Shown here in pieces: positions 55,269-63,567 of a stretch of 64,000 nucleotides of DNA. Under the pieces are notes generated by a model. The model saw only the letters and a program-made list of their open reading frames with translations. It made no database searches and was not told the DNA's origin. The position numbers and the translations under genes are program-made. The DNA is from Cytobacillus sp. IB215665. GTDB lineage: Bacteria; Bacillota; Bacilli; Bacillales; SM2101. Every line of letters starts with the position of its first letter. The stretch's first letter is position 1. Location of the stretch: contig NZ_JAXBME010000007.1 of NCBI RefSeq assembly GCF_033963835.1, forward strand, positions 124,001-188,000, in the 5' to 3' direction.

Positions 55269-55700
55269 TTAGTCAAAATAAACGTATTTTTGTAGCACAT
55301 CAATAGCACGATCAATTTCTTCTAATTCTTTTTGAGAAGGATTCTTGATTCTGTTATTGAACTTGATCAAGATGCGATTATAAATTTCTTCAATCAACTT
55401 CTCCCCCTCCTTAGAGAGAGAAATGTACTGTTTTCTTCGATCCTCTACATCCGAACTTCTTTTTATTAAATTGTGTTCCCCTAATTTTTTTAGTTCACGG
55501 CTAACATTTGGCATTGATATATGAAGACAATCGCTAACTTGGCTGGGACTAGTTCGTTTTTTTAATGCTATTAAAACAAGAATATCATATTGTACGGATG
55601 TAATATTTTGTGGCTTCTCATCTTTCGAGAGTTCGTAAGTAACACTATATACTGAATCTGTAAATTTAATCAATTTATTAAAAAGAGTTATGTTGTCCAT
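55269..55700 (-). CDS. MarR-family transcriptional regulator
   Basis: 143 residues from ATG 55700 (AGAGGTG upstream). Winged helix of the MarR family: TSPSQVSDCLHISMPNVSRELKKLGEHNLIKRSSDVEDRRKQYISL with the wing Asp-Arg-Arg. No redox Cys of the OhrR type is visible. Divergent from a flavodoxin-fold quinone reductase, which it probably represses. Confidence 0.88.
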   Translation of the reverse strand: MDNITLFNKLIKFTDSVYSVTYELSKDEKPQNITSVQYDILVLIALKKRTSPSQVSDCLHISMPNVSRELKKLGEHNLIKRSSDVEDRRKQYISLSKEGEKLIEEIYNRILIKFNNRIKNPSQKELEEIDRAIDVLQKYVYFD

Positions 55701-55755
55701 TATTTTCACCTCTAATAATAAGATATCAAAATAGATATCAAAATAAAATTATCAA

Positions 55756-55807
55756 TTGACAACTAAAATAACTTAGGTTATATTTTATTTATCAAATGAT
55801 AAATAAA
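55756..55807 (+). promoter_or_regulatory. Promoter and MarR operator of the quinone reductase
   Basis: TTGACA (55756-55761), 17 bases, TATATT (55779-55784). Directly downstream, the palindrome TTTATTTATCA-AA-TGATAAATAAA (55784-55807) blocks the start region. Two direct GATATCAAAATA copies at about 55721-55745 lie nearer the marR side. Confidence 0.75.
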
Positions 55808-55819
55808 TGAGGTGAAGGA

Positions 55820-56410
55820 ATGAACACTCTTATTATTTATACACACCCAAATCATAACAGCTTATCCTATGCATTTTTGCAAAAAATTATAGAAGGAAGT
55901 AAAGAGAATCCACATGTTACTGATTTAAAAGTAATAGATTTATATGAAGAAAAATTTACTCCTCAGCTTATATTTAATGAAGATAAATTAAGGAGAGATA
56001 TGCATACTGATGCTGATCTAGAGAAGTATAGAAAACAAATATTGTGGGCAGATAAAATTGTTTTTGTTTATCCAATTTGGTGGGGAAGGCCTCCTGCAAT
56101 GCTCTTAGGATTTATTGATCGAGTGTTTGCTTCTAATTTTGCTTATAAAAATAAGGGACGACTAGGGATGGCAGAAGGACTTTTAAAAGGAAAATCAGTA
56201 GTCTGTGTTTCTACAATGAAGGGGCCTACGAATTATCCACTTATTTTCTTAAATAATGTTCATAAAGTATTAATGAAGAAAGCAATAATGAATTTTGTAG
56301 GCATCAAAAAAGTAAAATTCTTTGAATTTGGTAATATGGAGAGTCAAGAAGGTAGACAATCACAAAAGTTAAATAAAACGTATCGCTACTTTCAAAAAGT
56401 ATCAAATTAG
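55820..56410 (+). CDS. Flavodoxin-fold NAD(P)H (quinone) oxidoreductase
   Basis: 196 residues, KefF/MdaB/YwrO group. N-terminal LIIYTHPNHNSLSYAFLQKI (HP...S flavin loop), then FVYPIWWGRPPAMLLGFIDR near 80-99, the WWG motif typical of quinone reductases. It reduces quinones by two electrons. GAGGTGAAGG precedes the ATG. Controlled by the divergent MarR. Confidence 0.88.
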   Translation: MNTLIIYTHPNHNSLSYAFLQKIIEGSKENPHVTDLKVIDLYEEKFTPQLIFNEDKLRRDMHTDADLEKYRKQILWADKIVFVYPIWWGRPPAMLLGFIDRVFASNFAYKNKGRLGMAEGLLKGKSVVCVSTMKGPTNYPLIFLNNVHKVLMKKAIMNFVGIKKVKFFEFGNMESQEGRQSQKLNKTYRYFQKVSN

Positions 56411-56534
56411 GAATTTGTACAGATAGATGATAAAGGAATAACATATAAAAGTAGCGTTCTTATAGTCTTTCCTAATTTATTTTCGTTCTACATGGCATGA
56501 TGTAGAACATTTATTGCACCATCTTGTATTATGA

Positions 56535-56558
56535 GGTCAACCAGCTACCTGGTTGACC
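56535..56558 (+). terminator. Terminator of the quinone reductase gene
   Basis: GGTCAACCAG - CTAC - CTGGTTGACC, then CATTTTTAA: a perfect 10-bp stem. Confidence 0.85.
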
Positions 56559-56585
56559 CATTTTTAATAGCCATTAGTCTTAAGG

Positions 56586-56608
56586 TCGAGATAGCCCTAC
56601 TATCTCGA
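56586..56608 (-). terminator. Hairpin downstream of the NUDIX gene
   Basis: TCGAGATAG - CCCTA - CTATCTCGA, perfect 9-bp stem, 60 bases after the NUDIX stop. Confidence 0.55.
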
Positions 56609-56671
56609 GTCATTTTGCGGAAAATCACTTGAATTTTTTAGCGCATGAAATGGAGAGGCTCCACTATACAT

Positions 56672-57169
56672 TTACTTAAGAATAAATTGCGAGTTCACTT
56701 TAAAAAGCTTCAAATCAGCTATAACATCTTTATGGAACGATGTCCAAAATTCATTTGTACACGTTGGTAGATTATTAGGACTAAAAAACTTTGCGTTACT
56801 TGTTTCGTAGGTATTTTTCTTTATTGATCCTGTCCACTTATCAACTAAAAACAAGAACTCAAACAGTTGATATTCATCCCCGTATTTATTTTTATTTGAG
56901 TATTTTTGGTTTGTATAGACTGCAATTGCTTTTGAAGAAAGTACATATAGACCGGTTTCTTCTTTCACTTCTCTAACTAAACATTCATGAATAGATTCAT
57001 TTAATTCAATCGAACCAGCAGGCATCCCCCACTTACCTTCACCTGATCTTTCTACAAACAAAATTTTTCCATCTTCGTTTTCAATAATTGCTCTCACAGA
57101 CGGAATAATTAATTTTTGATTCCCCACAAATGTCCTAAGATTCCCTAAATACGATTCTTCCCATTCCAT
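56672..57169 (-). CDS. NUDIX hydrolase
   Basis: 165 residues. The Nudix box is complete: GSIELNESIHECLVREVKEE then TGL (GX5EX7REVXEEXGL) at about 52-74. It cleaves nucleoside-diphosphate-linked compounds; the substrate cannot be told. GAGGT precedes the ATG. Confidence 0.9.
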   Translation of the reverse strand: MEWEESYLGNLRTFVGNQKLIIPSVRAIIENEDGKILFVERSGEGKWGMPAGSIELNESIHECLVREVKEETGLYVLSSKAIAVYTNQKYSNKNKYGDEYQLFEFLFLVDKWTGSIKKNTYETSNAKFFSPNNLPTCTNEFWTSFHKDVIADLKLFKVNSQFILK

Positions 57170-57240
57170 CTATAAACCTCACTTCAACTATATACTCATG
57201 TGTTTGCCCTGCTGAGGTACAAATATATTTTAACTTGGTA

Positions 57241-57267
57241 CAAAAAAGCCATATCAAAGATATGACT
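57241..57267 (-). terminator. Terminator of the 110-residue protein gene
   Basis: On the minus strand AGTCATATC - TTT - GATATGGCT (one U-G pair) followed by T6. Confidence 0.75.
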
Positions 57268-57318
57268 TTATAAGATTCTTATTAGCTAAACCTCACCCTA
57301 ATAAGTAATGAGATGTTG

Positions 57319-57651
57319 TTAATTTAACGGACCAGTTACAGCAATACATTTTCCACTATAGGCATCCATTTTAACTGTTGCTTCTGCACCATTAAAAACC
57401 AAAGTAATACTTAAATCTCTTTGATTTGTTAATTGATTGAAAAATCCACTCTTAACATTAATTGATGTATGTACTGTTTCAAGGTCTTTTAAAGCATAAT
57501 CAACCGATTTTATAGCTAATCGTTCTGAAGGATTATTCACACAGGCTAACGCTTGTTTTGTTGCATCATAAGTTGTCATTACTGGCTTTTGGTATTCAAA
57601 AGCCAAGAAAAATACAAGTACAATAACAATCCATAAAATAATTTTTTTCAT
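57319..57651 (-). CDS. Hypothetical secreted or anchored protein, 110 aa
   Basis: An N-terminal membrane segment or signal (IILWIVIVLVFFLAFEY) is followed by a small alpha/beta domain (ALKDLETVHTSINVKSGFF ... TLVFNGAEATVKMDAYSGKC). Two cysteines (ALACVNN, GKCIA) could form a disulfide. No family is recognised. AGGAG precedes the ATG. Confidence 0.6.
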   Translation of the reverse strand: MKKIILWIVIVLVFFLAFEYQKPVMTTYDATKQALACVNNPSERLAIKSVDYALKDLETVHTSINVKSGFFNQLTNQRDLSITLVFNGAEATVKMDAYSGKCIAVTGPLN

Positions 57652-57868
57652 TGAATCTCCTATTCATAGTGTAACTCTTTCCTGACTATTTCTCTCACGT
57701 TTTGATGTAGTTGAACCGTTAGTTGAATAATCTTTATGATAATCATACTACAAGAAGTAATGTTATTCCTTTACTATTTTACAACGCTGTTAATGATCCA
57801 CTAACTTTGCGAAAAGAACTTATTAAAACCACTTTTAAAACACCAGTTTGTTGAGAAATATCGTATAT

Positions 57869-58509
57869 TTAATAATTGATATTTGTATATATAGAATTTT
57901 CTACTTCGGGGAGGAGTGTATATATGCTCTTACCAATCAAAACTTCTAACTCTTTCTTAAAAGTATAGAATCCCTTCCAATGTAAAGAGGTGTGTGAAGT
58001 TGTTCCGTGCCGTAAACCAACTGAAATTAATCTTTTTTCAAGAGTAGTGAAGCCTTCTGCATCAGCGATAGCGTCACAGAGGGTAATGACTTTATTATAT
58101 AAATCATAATCACTATGCTTATTTAAAATTTCAACCATCAGATTTTTCTTATAATCGGGAACAAGACTCCAATCTGCTGCAATCTCTAGATGTTCATTTC
58201 TACAAGGAAACGAATGAGTGATACAAATAATTGCATTTCCCTTATACCCCAAATCATTCATATAAATATAACCATCATAAGAGTGAATTACAGATTTTGG
58301 AAACCTTTATATCTACCTATATCGTGGAGAAGAGCAGCATTGTATGCCAAATCAATATTAAGATTGTACCCATTATTAATCAGTTCTGAGATAATACTCT
58401 CAGTTGCTCTTGCAACATTAATGGAATGATCAAACCATGGACCTGGATTTTGTTGATATGCCCACTCGAGTAATTCCATTGCATAAGTCCTTTCTAAAAT
58501 GTATCTCAT
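57869..58509 (-). pseudogene. HD-domain phosphohydrolase, frameshifted
   Basis: Two abutting reading frames make one protein. 58509-58288 holds the HD motif (FDHSINVARATESI, then ALLHDIGRYKGF). The rest, in another frame to 57869, continues IHSYDGYIYMNDLGYKGNAI ... SHTSLHWKGF. One base is missing around 58294-58303, a run of T's on the coding strand; restoring it gives GRYKGFPKSVIHSYDG and joins the frames. It is a real inactivation or a sequencing error. The start is also poor; no good ribosome site precedes ATG 58509. Confidence 0.75.
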
Positions 58510-59119
58510 TAGGAATCCATCTTTCTCAAAAAGGCAACCCCTCCTTCACAAGGATTGCTCATGATAGCTTAACAACTTTATTTATAAATTCTCTATTTTC
58601 TTTTATAATTTACAGCATTGTAATTCTTCTACTTTTTTAACATTCTATTCGTTTTATAAATAAGCATCTCGGTATATTGGTGCTAATATTTCACTTCATC
58701 TACCATTGGTCTTTCTATATACACATACAGTAAAACCCCCTCCACTAATGAAAAAACAGCTTATTGTCTTTTGATTTTATTAGGATTTATGGAGATACTT
58801 ACTTTTTCGACAGATTGTAACAATGTCCTTCTTTCGATTAAATGGACCTTTCAATGAAAAAAGATCCCCTCAACGATTACTTGTACTCATATAGTTATAG
58901 ATAGTTAAACGTTTTTATATTTTCTAATCTCCATTAATCTTATTATAAAACAGCAAGGATGGAAACCTAACGTAATTTAGCCGATTTAAATGGAGTCTAT
59001 AATAATATGTGAATTTTATTAGAGGAATAAATTTCTACTGTTTTTGTTTACAATCATATATTTACACATGTATAATTCTTTTTTAATACAACGATATGAT
59101 ATGCTGAGGAGTGATTCTA
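58510..59119. other. 610-base gap
   Basis: No credible ORF, repeat copy or strong hairpin was found. AT-rich. The ribosome site GAGGAGTG for the following GNAT gene is at its end. Confidence 0.5.
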
Positions 59120-59575
59120 TTGGATATTAAACTTGATGACTTAACAGGCACTGAAATAACTTCATTAATAGAAGAGCATGTCCATAACATGGGGGTTCAT
59201 TACCCAGACGATATTAATTATGGTTTTAATATAGAAGATTTAAAAAAACCTGAAATTACATTTTGGAGTGCATGGGAACAAAATGAATTAGTTGGTTGTG
59301 GAGCACTTATAGAACTTGACTCTCAGCACGGGGAATTAAAATCTATGAAAACAGTTCCTTCACATTTACGTAAAGGAGTTGCCAAGCAAATACTTGAACA
59401 TATAATTGAAGAAGCTAAGAAACGAGGTTATATACGGCTAAGTTTAGGGACCGGTGTTATGGAAGCTTTTGAAGCTGCTCGTAAACTCTATGAAAATTAT
59501 GGATTTGAATATTGCAAGCCATTTTCAGATTACGAAGATGATCCATATAGTGTATTTATGACAAAAGAATTATGA
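59120..59575 (+). CDS. GNAT family N-acetyltransferase
   Basis: 151 residues from TTG 59120 (GAGGAG, 8-base spacing; GTG 59111 overlaps the ribosome site). The GNAT core is GELKSMKTVPSHLRKGVAKQ then ILEHIIEEAKKRG near 75-108, and LYENYGFEYCKPF near 130. It resembles the YjaB/YvbK-like group. The substrate is unknown. Confidence 0.87.
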   Translation: MDIKLDDLTGTEITSLIEEHVHNMGVHYPDDINYGFNIEDLKKPEITFWSAWEQNELVGCGALIELDSQHGELKSMKTVPSHLRKGVAKQILEHIIEEAKKRGYIRLSLGTGVMEAFEAARKLYENYGFEYCKPFSDYEDDPYSVFMTKEL

Positions 59576-59735
59576 GTAGTCATACAGCTTAATATTATCT
59601 TCTATAAACGTTTAACGGAACGGCTTTATGTCATTAAAAAGGTATTCATTCAAGGATATAACTACACCCTTTTATATAACCATATTCAAAGTTTTTTATA
59701 ACCACGGTGACTTTTTTCAAATCTACAATAACAAA

Positions 59736-59777
59736 AGGCTATCTCTAAGTCTTATTTAAGACTTCATGAGATAGCCT
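59736..59777. terminator. Strong bidirectional terminator
   Basis: AGGCTATCTC (59736-59745) pairs with GAGATAGCCT (59768-59777), and the loop folds further (AAGTCTT / AAGACTT). It lies between the convergent GNAT and MFS genes. Confidence 0.8.
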
Positions 59778-59897
59778 ATCTTTATAAATTACTTGTTGCT
59801 ATTAAAAAAATTTGAACAGTAATAACATCTCTTTAAACTAGAAAAAGACCTACAAAAAAAGTTTGTTTACAAAACTAAAAACCTTCATACCACTATC

Positions 59898-61190
59898 TTA
59901 TACTAGTTTTTTCTTCATACCTTTTGACGATTTGGTCTGCTGCTCCATTAAATAACCCATCACATAATATAGTCCCGCACTAACGAAAGCTAGTAAGCCA
60001 ATGACATAAAAAGTATTAGTAAAACCGATCCATATCGTTAAAGGAATAGATATTGGAGCAAGTGTACGACCTATCGTAAATCTTAAGCTAGCTGCAGCAT
60101 AATATTGTCCCCTCATATTTTCAGGTGCGAGCTTAGCAACATACCCTTCCTGTATGCCAACAGCCATTAATTCTGCGGCTGTAAATAAAAACATAGCAAA
60201 AAATAAGCCCCAAATGTTTACAGTACTACCGAACAGTATAATTGCTACCCCGTAAGTCAATGCCGACATCATAAACACGTTCCGCTCATTAAATTTGTTT
60301 GATACCTTTGTAGCAAGAACAGTGAATAAAGCAACTAACAAACCGTTTTCCGCAATCACCCAGCTAAACGCTTGTTCACCAGAAGCTTTCAATGTCCATT
60401 CATTAAAAGAGAGTATTGTTTGAACTGGTACAATTTCTGCCATATATACAGCTAACAATAAGTCCATCTGCATAAACGTTTGTGCAACTAATATACCTGC
60501 AATAATAAAGATAAAGAATACTTTATCAGTCACAATTACTCGGTAATTTCTCATTTGTTCCATTACAAATGAGTACCACTTCTTATCTCCATCCTCTTGC
60601 TTCGTCTGTTCAAATTTCGGCGCCGTTTCTCGTACATATATTTGTAAAACAATTGAAAATATCACACTCGTTACAAATGCTATAACAAGCAACTCAAAGC
60701 GATAATTGAAAAAGAATATCCCTCCCAGTATTGGTCCGACAACTACTGCTATATTAATCATCATATAAAAAATTGCAAATACATTGTTTCTATCTTTTTC
60801 TGGAACCACATCCGCTACCATTGCATGACTCGCTGGCCAATAAAGAGAACCCCATATTCCTAATAATGAAAACGCTATAAATGATAATACAGGTGATTCG
60901 TACCATGGTGAGTTAGCAGCAGCAAACAGTATAAATGAAAATGCCGTTCCAATATAAGAATATACCATCATTTTTTTGCGGCCAAAACGGTCAGCACAAT
61001 ATCCTCCGAACAAATTAGCAATTACCCCAGCACATTGAGATAATATTAATAACAATCCCGCAGTTCCCTTACCAAAATGATCTGCAAAGTAGATCGCCAT
61101 AAATGGGAAATACATCCAGAATAATATATTTATAACTCCTTCTCCAAACAAACGGACCTTTAAATTACGATCCCAATCTTTCCACTTCAT
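59898..61190 (-). CDS. MFS exporter, multidrug-type
   Basis: 430 residues from ATG 61190 (TGGTG upstream), 12 membrane spans. MFS motif A is GGYCADRFGRKKMM near 62-75 (loop 2-3), and the second-half equivalent is altered. AMVADVVPEKDRNNVFAIFY near 120 and NMRGQYYAAASLRFTIGR near 345 are typical of the Bacillus MDR family. The substrate is unknown. The 5' region (61203-61650) carries a short ORF, two terminators and alternative pairings, suggesting inducible attenuation. Confidence 0.88.
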   Translation of the reverse strand: MKWKDWDRNLKVRLFGEGVINILFWMYFPFMAIYFADHFGKGTAGLLLILSQCAGVIANLFGGYCADRFGRKKMMVYSYIGTAFSFILFAAANSPWYESPVLSFIAFSLLGIWGSLYWPASHAMVADVVPEKDRNNVFAIFYMMINIAVVVGPILGGIFFFNYRFELLVIAFVTSVIFSIVLQIYVRETAPKFEQTKQEDGDKKWYSFVMEQMRNYRVIVTDKVFFIFIIAGILVAQTFMQMDLLLAVYMAEIVPVQTILSFNEWTLKASGEQAFSWVIAENGLLVALFTVLATKVSNKFNERNVFMMSALTYGVAIILFGSTVNIWGLFFAMFLFTAAELMAVGIQEGYVAKLAPENMRGQYYAAASLRFTIGRTLAPISIPLTIWIGFTNTFYVIGLLAFVSAGLYYVMGYLMEQQTKSSKGMKKKLV

Positions 61191-61344
61191 ATGATACACC
61201 ACATTTCTCCAATTTTCCTTTATTTTCTAACCGCTATCCATATTCTCATTCTCTTTTGTTTTATAACAGGTTGTATTACATCTTTCCATATTCAAGCCCC
61301 CTACAAAAAGTATCATTTGATAAACTTAGTGAATTTTCACGAAA

Positions 61345-61378
61345 AAAAAGCGTACCGTAGGCATACGATACGCTTTTT
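61345..61378 (-). terminator. Second terminator ahead of the MFS gene
   Basis: On the minus strand AAAAAGCGTA - loop of 14 - TACGCTTTTT, continuing to eight T. It lies 155 bases before the MFS start and downstream of the leader ORF. Confidence 0.8.
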
Positions 61379-61432
61379 GGATATCACATTATAGAGACAA
61401 CACTTTTGTGCCCCTTCTATTCCTCCAATAAA

Positions 61433-61469
61433 ATAACGCAGCCCACGATATATACGTGAACTGCGTTAT
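61433..61469 (-). terminator. First terminator of the MFS leader
   Basis: On the minus strand ATAACGCAG (61469-61461) pairs with CTGCGTTAT (61441-61433), then TTTATT. It starts 23 bases after the leader ORF stop. Its 5' arm can also pair with GCGGTTAT inside the leader ORF (one bulge). Confidence 0.75.
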
Positions 61470-61492
61470 ACATTTACAATTTAAATAAATCG

Positions 61493-61564
61493 TTAATGAA
61501 TAACCGCTGAGGTCACGTAATGTATATTTGTAATAGTTGATAAGAACTGATTTATGTTTAACAT
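61493..61564 (-). CDS. 23-residue leader peptide of the MFS gene
   Basis: A short ORF with a strong ribosome site (AAGGAGG, about 10 bases before ATG 61564) and TAA stop; the peptide starts MLNINQFLSTITNIHY. A TTGACA box at about 61631-61626 (minus strand) with a weak TAGTCT -10 could be its promoter. GAGGTTACGT (61578-61569), which contains the ribosome site, can pair over ten bases with ACGTGACCTC (61518-61509) inside the ORF. The arrangement recalls ribosome-stalling leaders of antibiotic-resistance genes. No homologue is recognised. Confidence 0.55.
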   Translation of the reverse strand: MLNINQFLSTITNIHYVTSAVIH

Positions 61565-61877
61565 AATAACGTAACCTCCTTCTTTTATAAGTCTTTAACA
61601 GACTATCACGTCTTGCATAAATTTGTCAACAGCTGTATTTGTCTATTTTATTACAGTGTGAGATTATTGGTTGTTATTAATTGTGATCTTGAAGAATACA
61701 CCATTGACAGTTACGACAACATATATTAAACTTACAAACAAGCTTAGAAGAGAGAGTTATGAAATTTGATCAATCTTTTGATCAACCCATATTGCAATAT
61801 AAAAGGAGAAACATAGTCACACTAAAAGCTGACAAGTTCTGTTTATTCCTTTATAAATAAACGATTCATTATAAGTT

Positions 61878-61977
61878 TAGTTGAGAATGAGTATGATTAG
61901 TTGAGGCGAGTATAGTTATAATGTCATTAAAAGTACATGCAAAATGCATGCTACTTTATTTAGATACATCTTTTTTT
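61878..61977 (+). promoter_or_regulatory. TRAP-like leader of the trp operon
   Basis: Seven (T/G)AG triplets within 38 bases: TAG 61878, GAG 61883, GAG 61889, TAG 61898, GAG 61903, GAG 61908, TAG 61913, mostly 2-3 bases apart, as in a binding site for the tryptophan-activated protein TRAP (MtrB). A hairpin AAAGTACATGCA / TGCATGCTACTTT (61930-61957, one bulged C) follows, then TTTTTTT at 61971-61977. B. subtilis trp uses 11 such triplets; here the number is lower. Confidence 0.55.
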
Positions 61978-62043
61978 CTTCAATATTTATTCACTTTCCT
62001 CAACCATTTCATTCTCCATTATTAATTAAAGGAGAAGTGAACA

Positions 62044-63567
62044 ATGGAAACTCTACAACATTTTATTCAAGATACGGATCAATACCGTACAATCCCATTA
62101 ACTTATAGTTTCTTATCAGATACATTAACAGCGGTCCAATTATTTCAAACGTTACGAGATCAAGCAACTTATATTTTAGAAAGTCATGACCCTTCTTCTC
62201 CATGGTCAAGATATTCATTTATCGGCTTAAACCCATTTATAAAAATTAAAGAAGAGCAGCGCACGTTTCAAATATACGATTACACAAATGATAGCGTAGC
62301 TGAAGCTGCTAGTTTTAAAGATGCTTTAAATGATGTATTAAATAATTTAGCTGTAAAGATTCCTGAAGTGAATTTTCCATTTAAAGGTGGTGGCGTAGGA
62401 TATATTTCATATGACGCCATATCGGATTTTGAAAAAGTCCCTGAACCAAACAATCAAGATATACGTGTTGCACGCTATCAATTTCTTTTTTGTGAAACAA
62501 TTATTGCTTTCGATCATGAGAAAAAAGAAGTTGCCTTGCTACACTTTGTGCGTTTAAACGGTGATGAAACCAATGATGAAAAAACTTCACTCTACAACGG
62601 TGCAGTATCAAAAATAGACTCTTTACTTGAACAAATTAAACAGTCCACTACATTTTCTGATTTAATGATGCCTATTGAGCGAAACACTGAAATTGACCTT
62701 AAAGGTATTGAAAGTAATTATTCAAAGGAAAAGTTCAAGGAACATGTAAACAAAATAAAAGACTATATTTTAGACGGTGATATTTTTCAAGGAGTGTTAT
62801 CTCAACGTTTTCATAAAAAAGTGAATGTGAGCGGCTTTGAGTTATATCGTGTATTACGCAAGGTTAATCCATCACCATATCTGTTTTACTTTCAAATGGA
62901 TGGATTTGAGATCATTGGCAGCTCACCTGAGAGGCTAATACAAATTGAGAACGGACACTTAGAAATCCACCCGATTGCCGGCACCCGTCGCCGGGGTCGA
63001 ACGAAAGAAGAGGACAAAGCACTTGAGCAAGAATTATTAGCAGATGAAAAAGAAATTGCCGAACATTATATGTTAGTAGACCTTGCAAGAAATGATATTG
63101 GTCGTGTTGCAAATTTCGGCTCAGTTGATACACCAGTGTTAAAGACTGTCACTCATTTTTCTCACGTCATGCACATTATTAGTAAAGTAACTGGTAGGTT
63201 ACGTGATGACGTTCAACCAGTGGATGCTCTTGTGTCCTCTTTTCCAGCTGGAACAGTATCAGGTGCACCTAAAATCAGAGCTATGCAAATATTACAAGAG
63301 CTTGAACCTACCGCTCGTAACCTATATGCTGGTGCAATTGTTTATATTGGATATGACGGCAATATAGACTCATGTATTACGATTAGAACGATATTTCTCC
63401 AAGATGAAACGGCCTACGTTCAAGCAGGCGCAGGTATTGTTGCTGATTCAAAACCAGAGCTTGAATGGAAAGAAACAGTAAACAAAGCCAGTGCCTTATT
63501 ACGAACGATTCAATCAGCCGAAAAGCTATTCGCAAAAGAGCCACAACAAGGAGGAATGACAAAATGA
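62044..63567 (+). CDS. trpE: Anthranilate synthase component I TrpE
   Basis: 507 residues. Chorismate-binding domain with the family signatures YILDGDIFQGVLSQRF near 241-256, GSSPERLIQIENGHLEIHPI then AGTRRRGRT near 299-325, VDLARNDIGRV near 348 and SSFPAGTVSGAPKIRAMQIL near 398. It makes anthranilate from chorismate with a glutamine amidotransferase that is not in this operon (as in B. subtilis, where PabA/TrpG is encoded with folate genes). AAAGGAGAAG precedes the ATG. Overlaps trpD by four bases (ATGA). Confidence 0.96.
   Translation: METLQHFIQDTDQYRTIPLTYSFLSDTLTAVQLFQTLRDQATYILESHDPSSPWSRYSFIGLNPFIKIKEEQRTFQIYDYTNDSVAEAASFKDALNDVLNNLAVKIPEVNFPFKGGGVGYISYDAISDFEKVPEPNNQDIRVARYQFLFCETIIAFDHEKKEVALLHFVRLNGDETNDEKTSLYNGAVSKIDSLLEQIKQSTTFSDLMMPIERNTEIDLKGIESNYSKEKFKEHVNKIKDYILDGDIFQGVLSQRFHKKVNVSGFELYRVLRKVNPSPYLFYFQMDGFEIIGSSPERLIQIENGHLEIHPIAGTRRRGRTKEEDKALEQELLADEKEIAEHYMLVDLARNDIGRVANFGSVDTPVLKTVTHFSHVMHIISKVTGRLRDDVQPVDALVSSFPAGTVSGAPKIRAMQILQELEPTARNLYAGAIVYIGYDGNIDSCITIRTIFLQDETAYVQAGAGIVADSKPELEWKETVNKASALLRTIQSAEKLFAKEPQQGGMTK

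Noticed and set aside
61191-61394. Plus-strand 67-residue ORF over the MFS leader
   Set aside because: No ribosome site, and it runs antisense through a terminator; the minus-strand leader explains the region.
61400-62043. T-box leader for trpE
   Set aside because: No T-box sequence (AGGGTGGnACCGCG-like) is present; the (T/G)AG triplets fit TRAP better.
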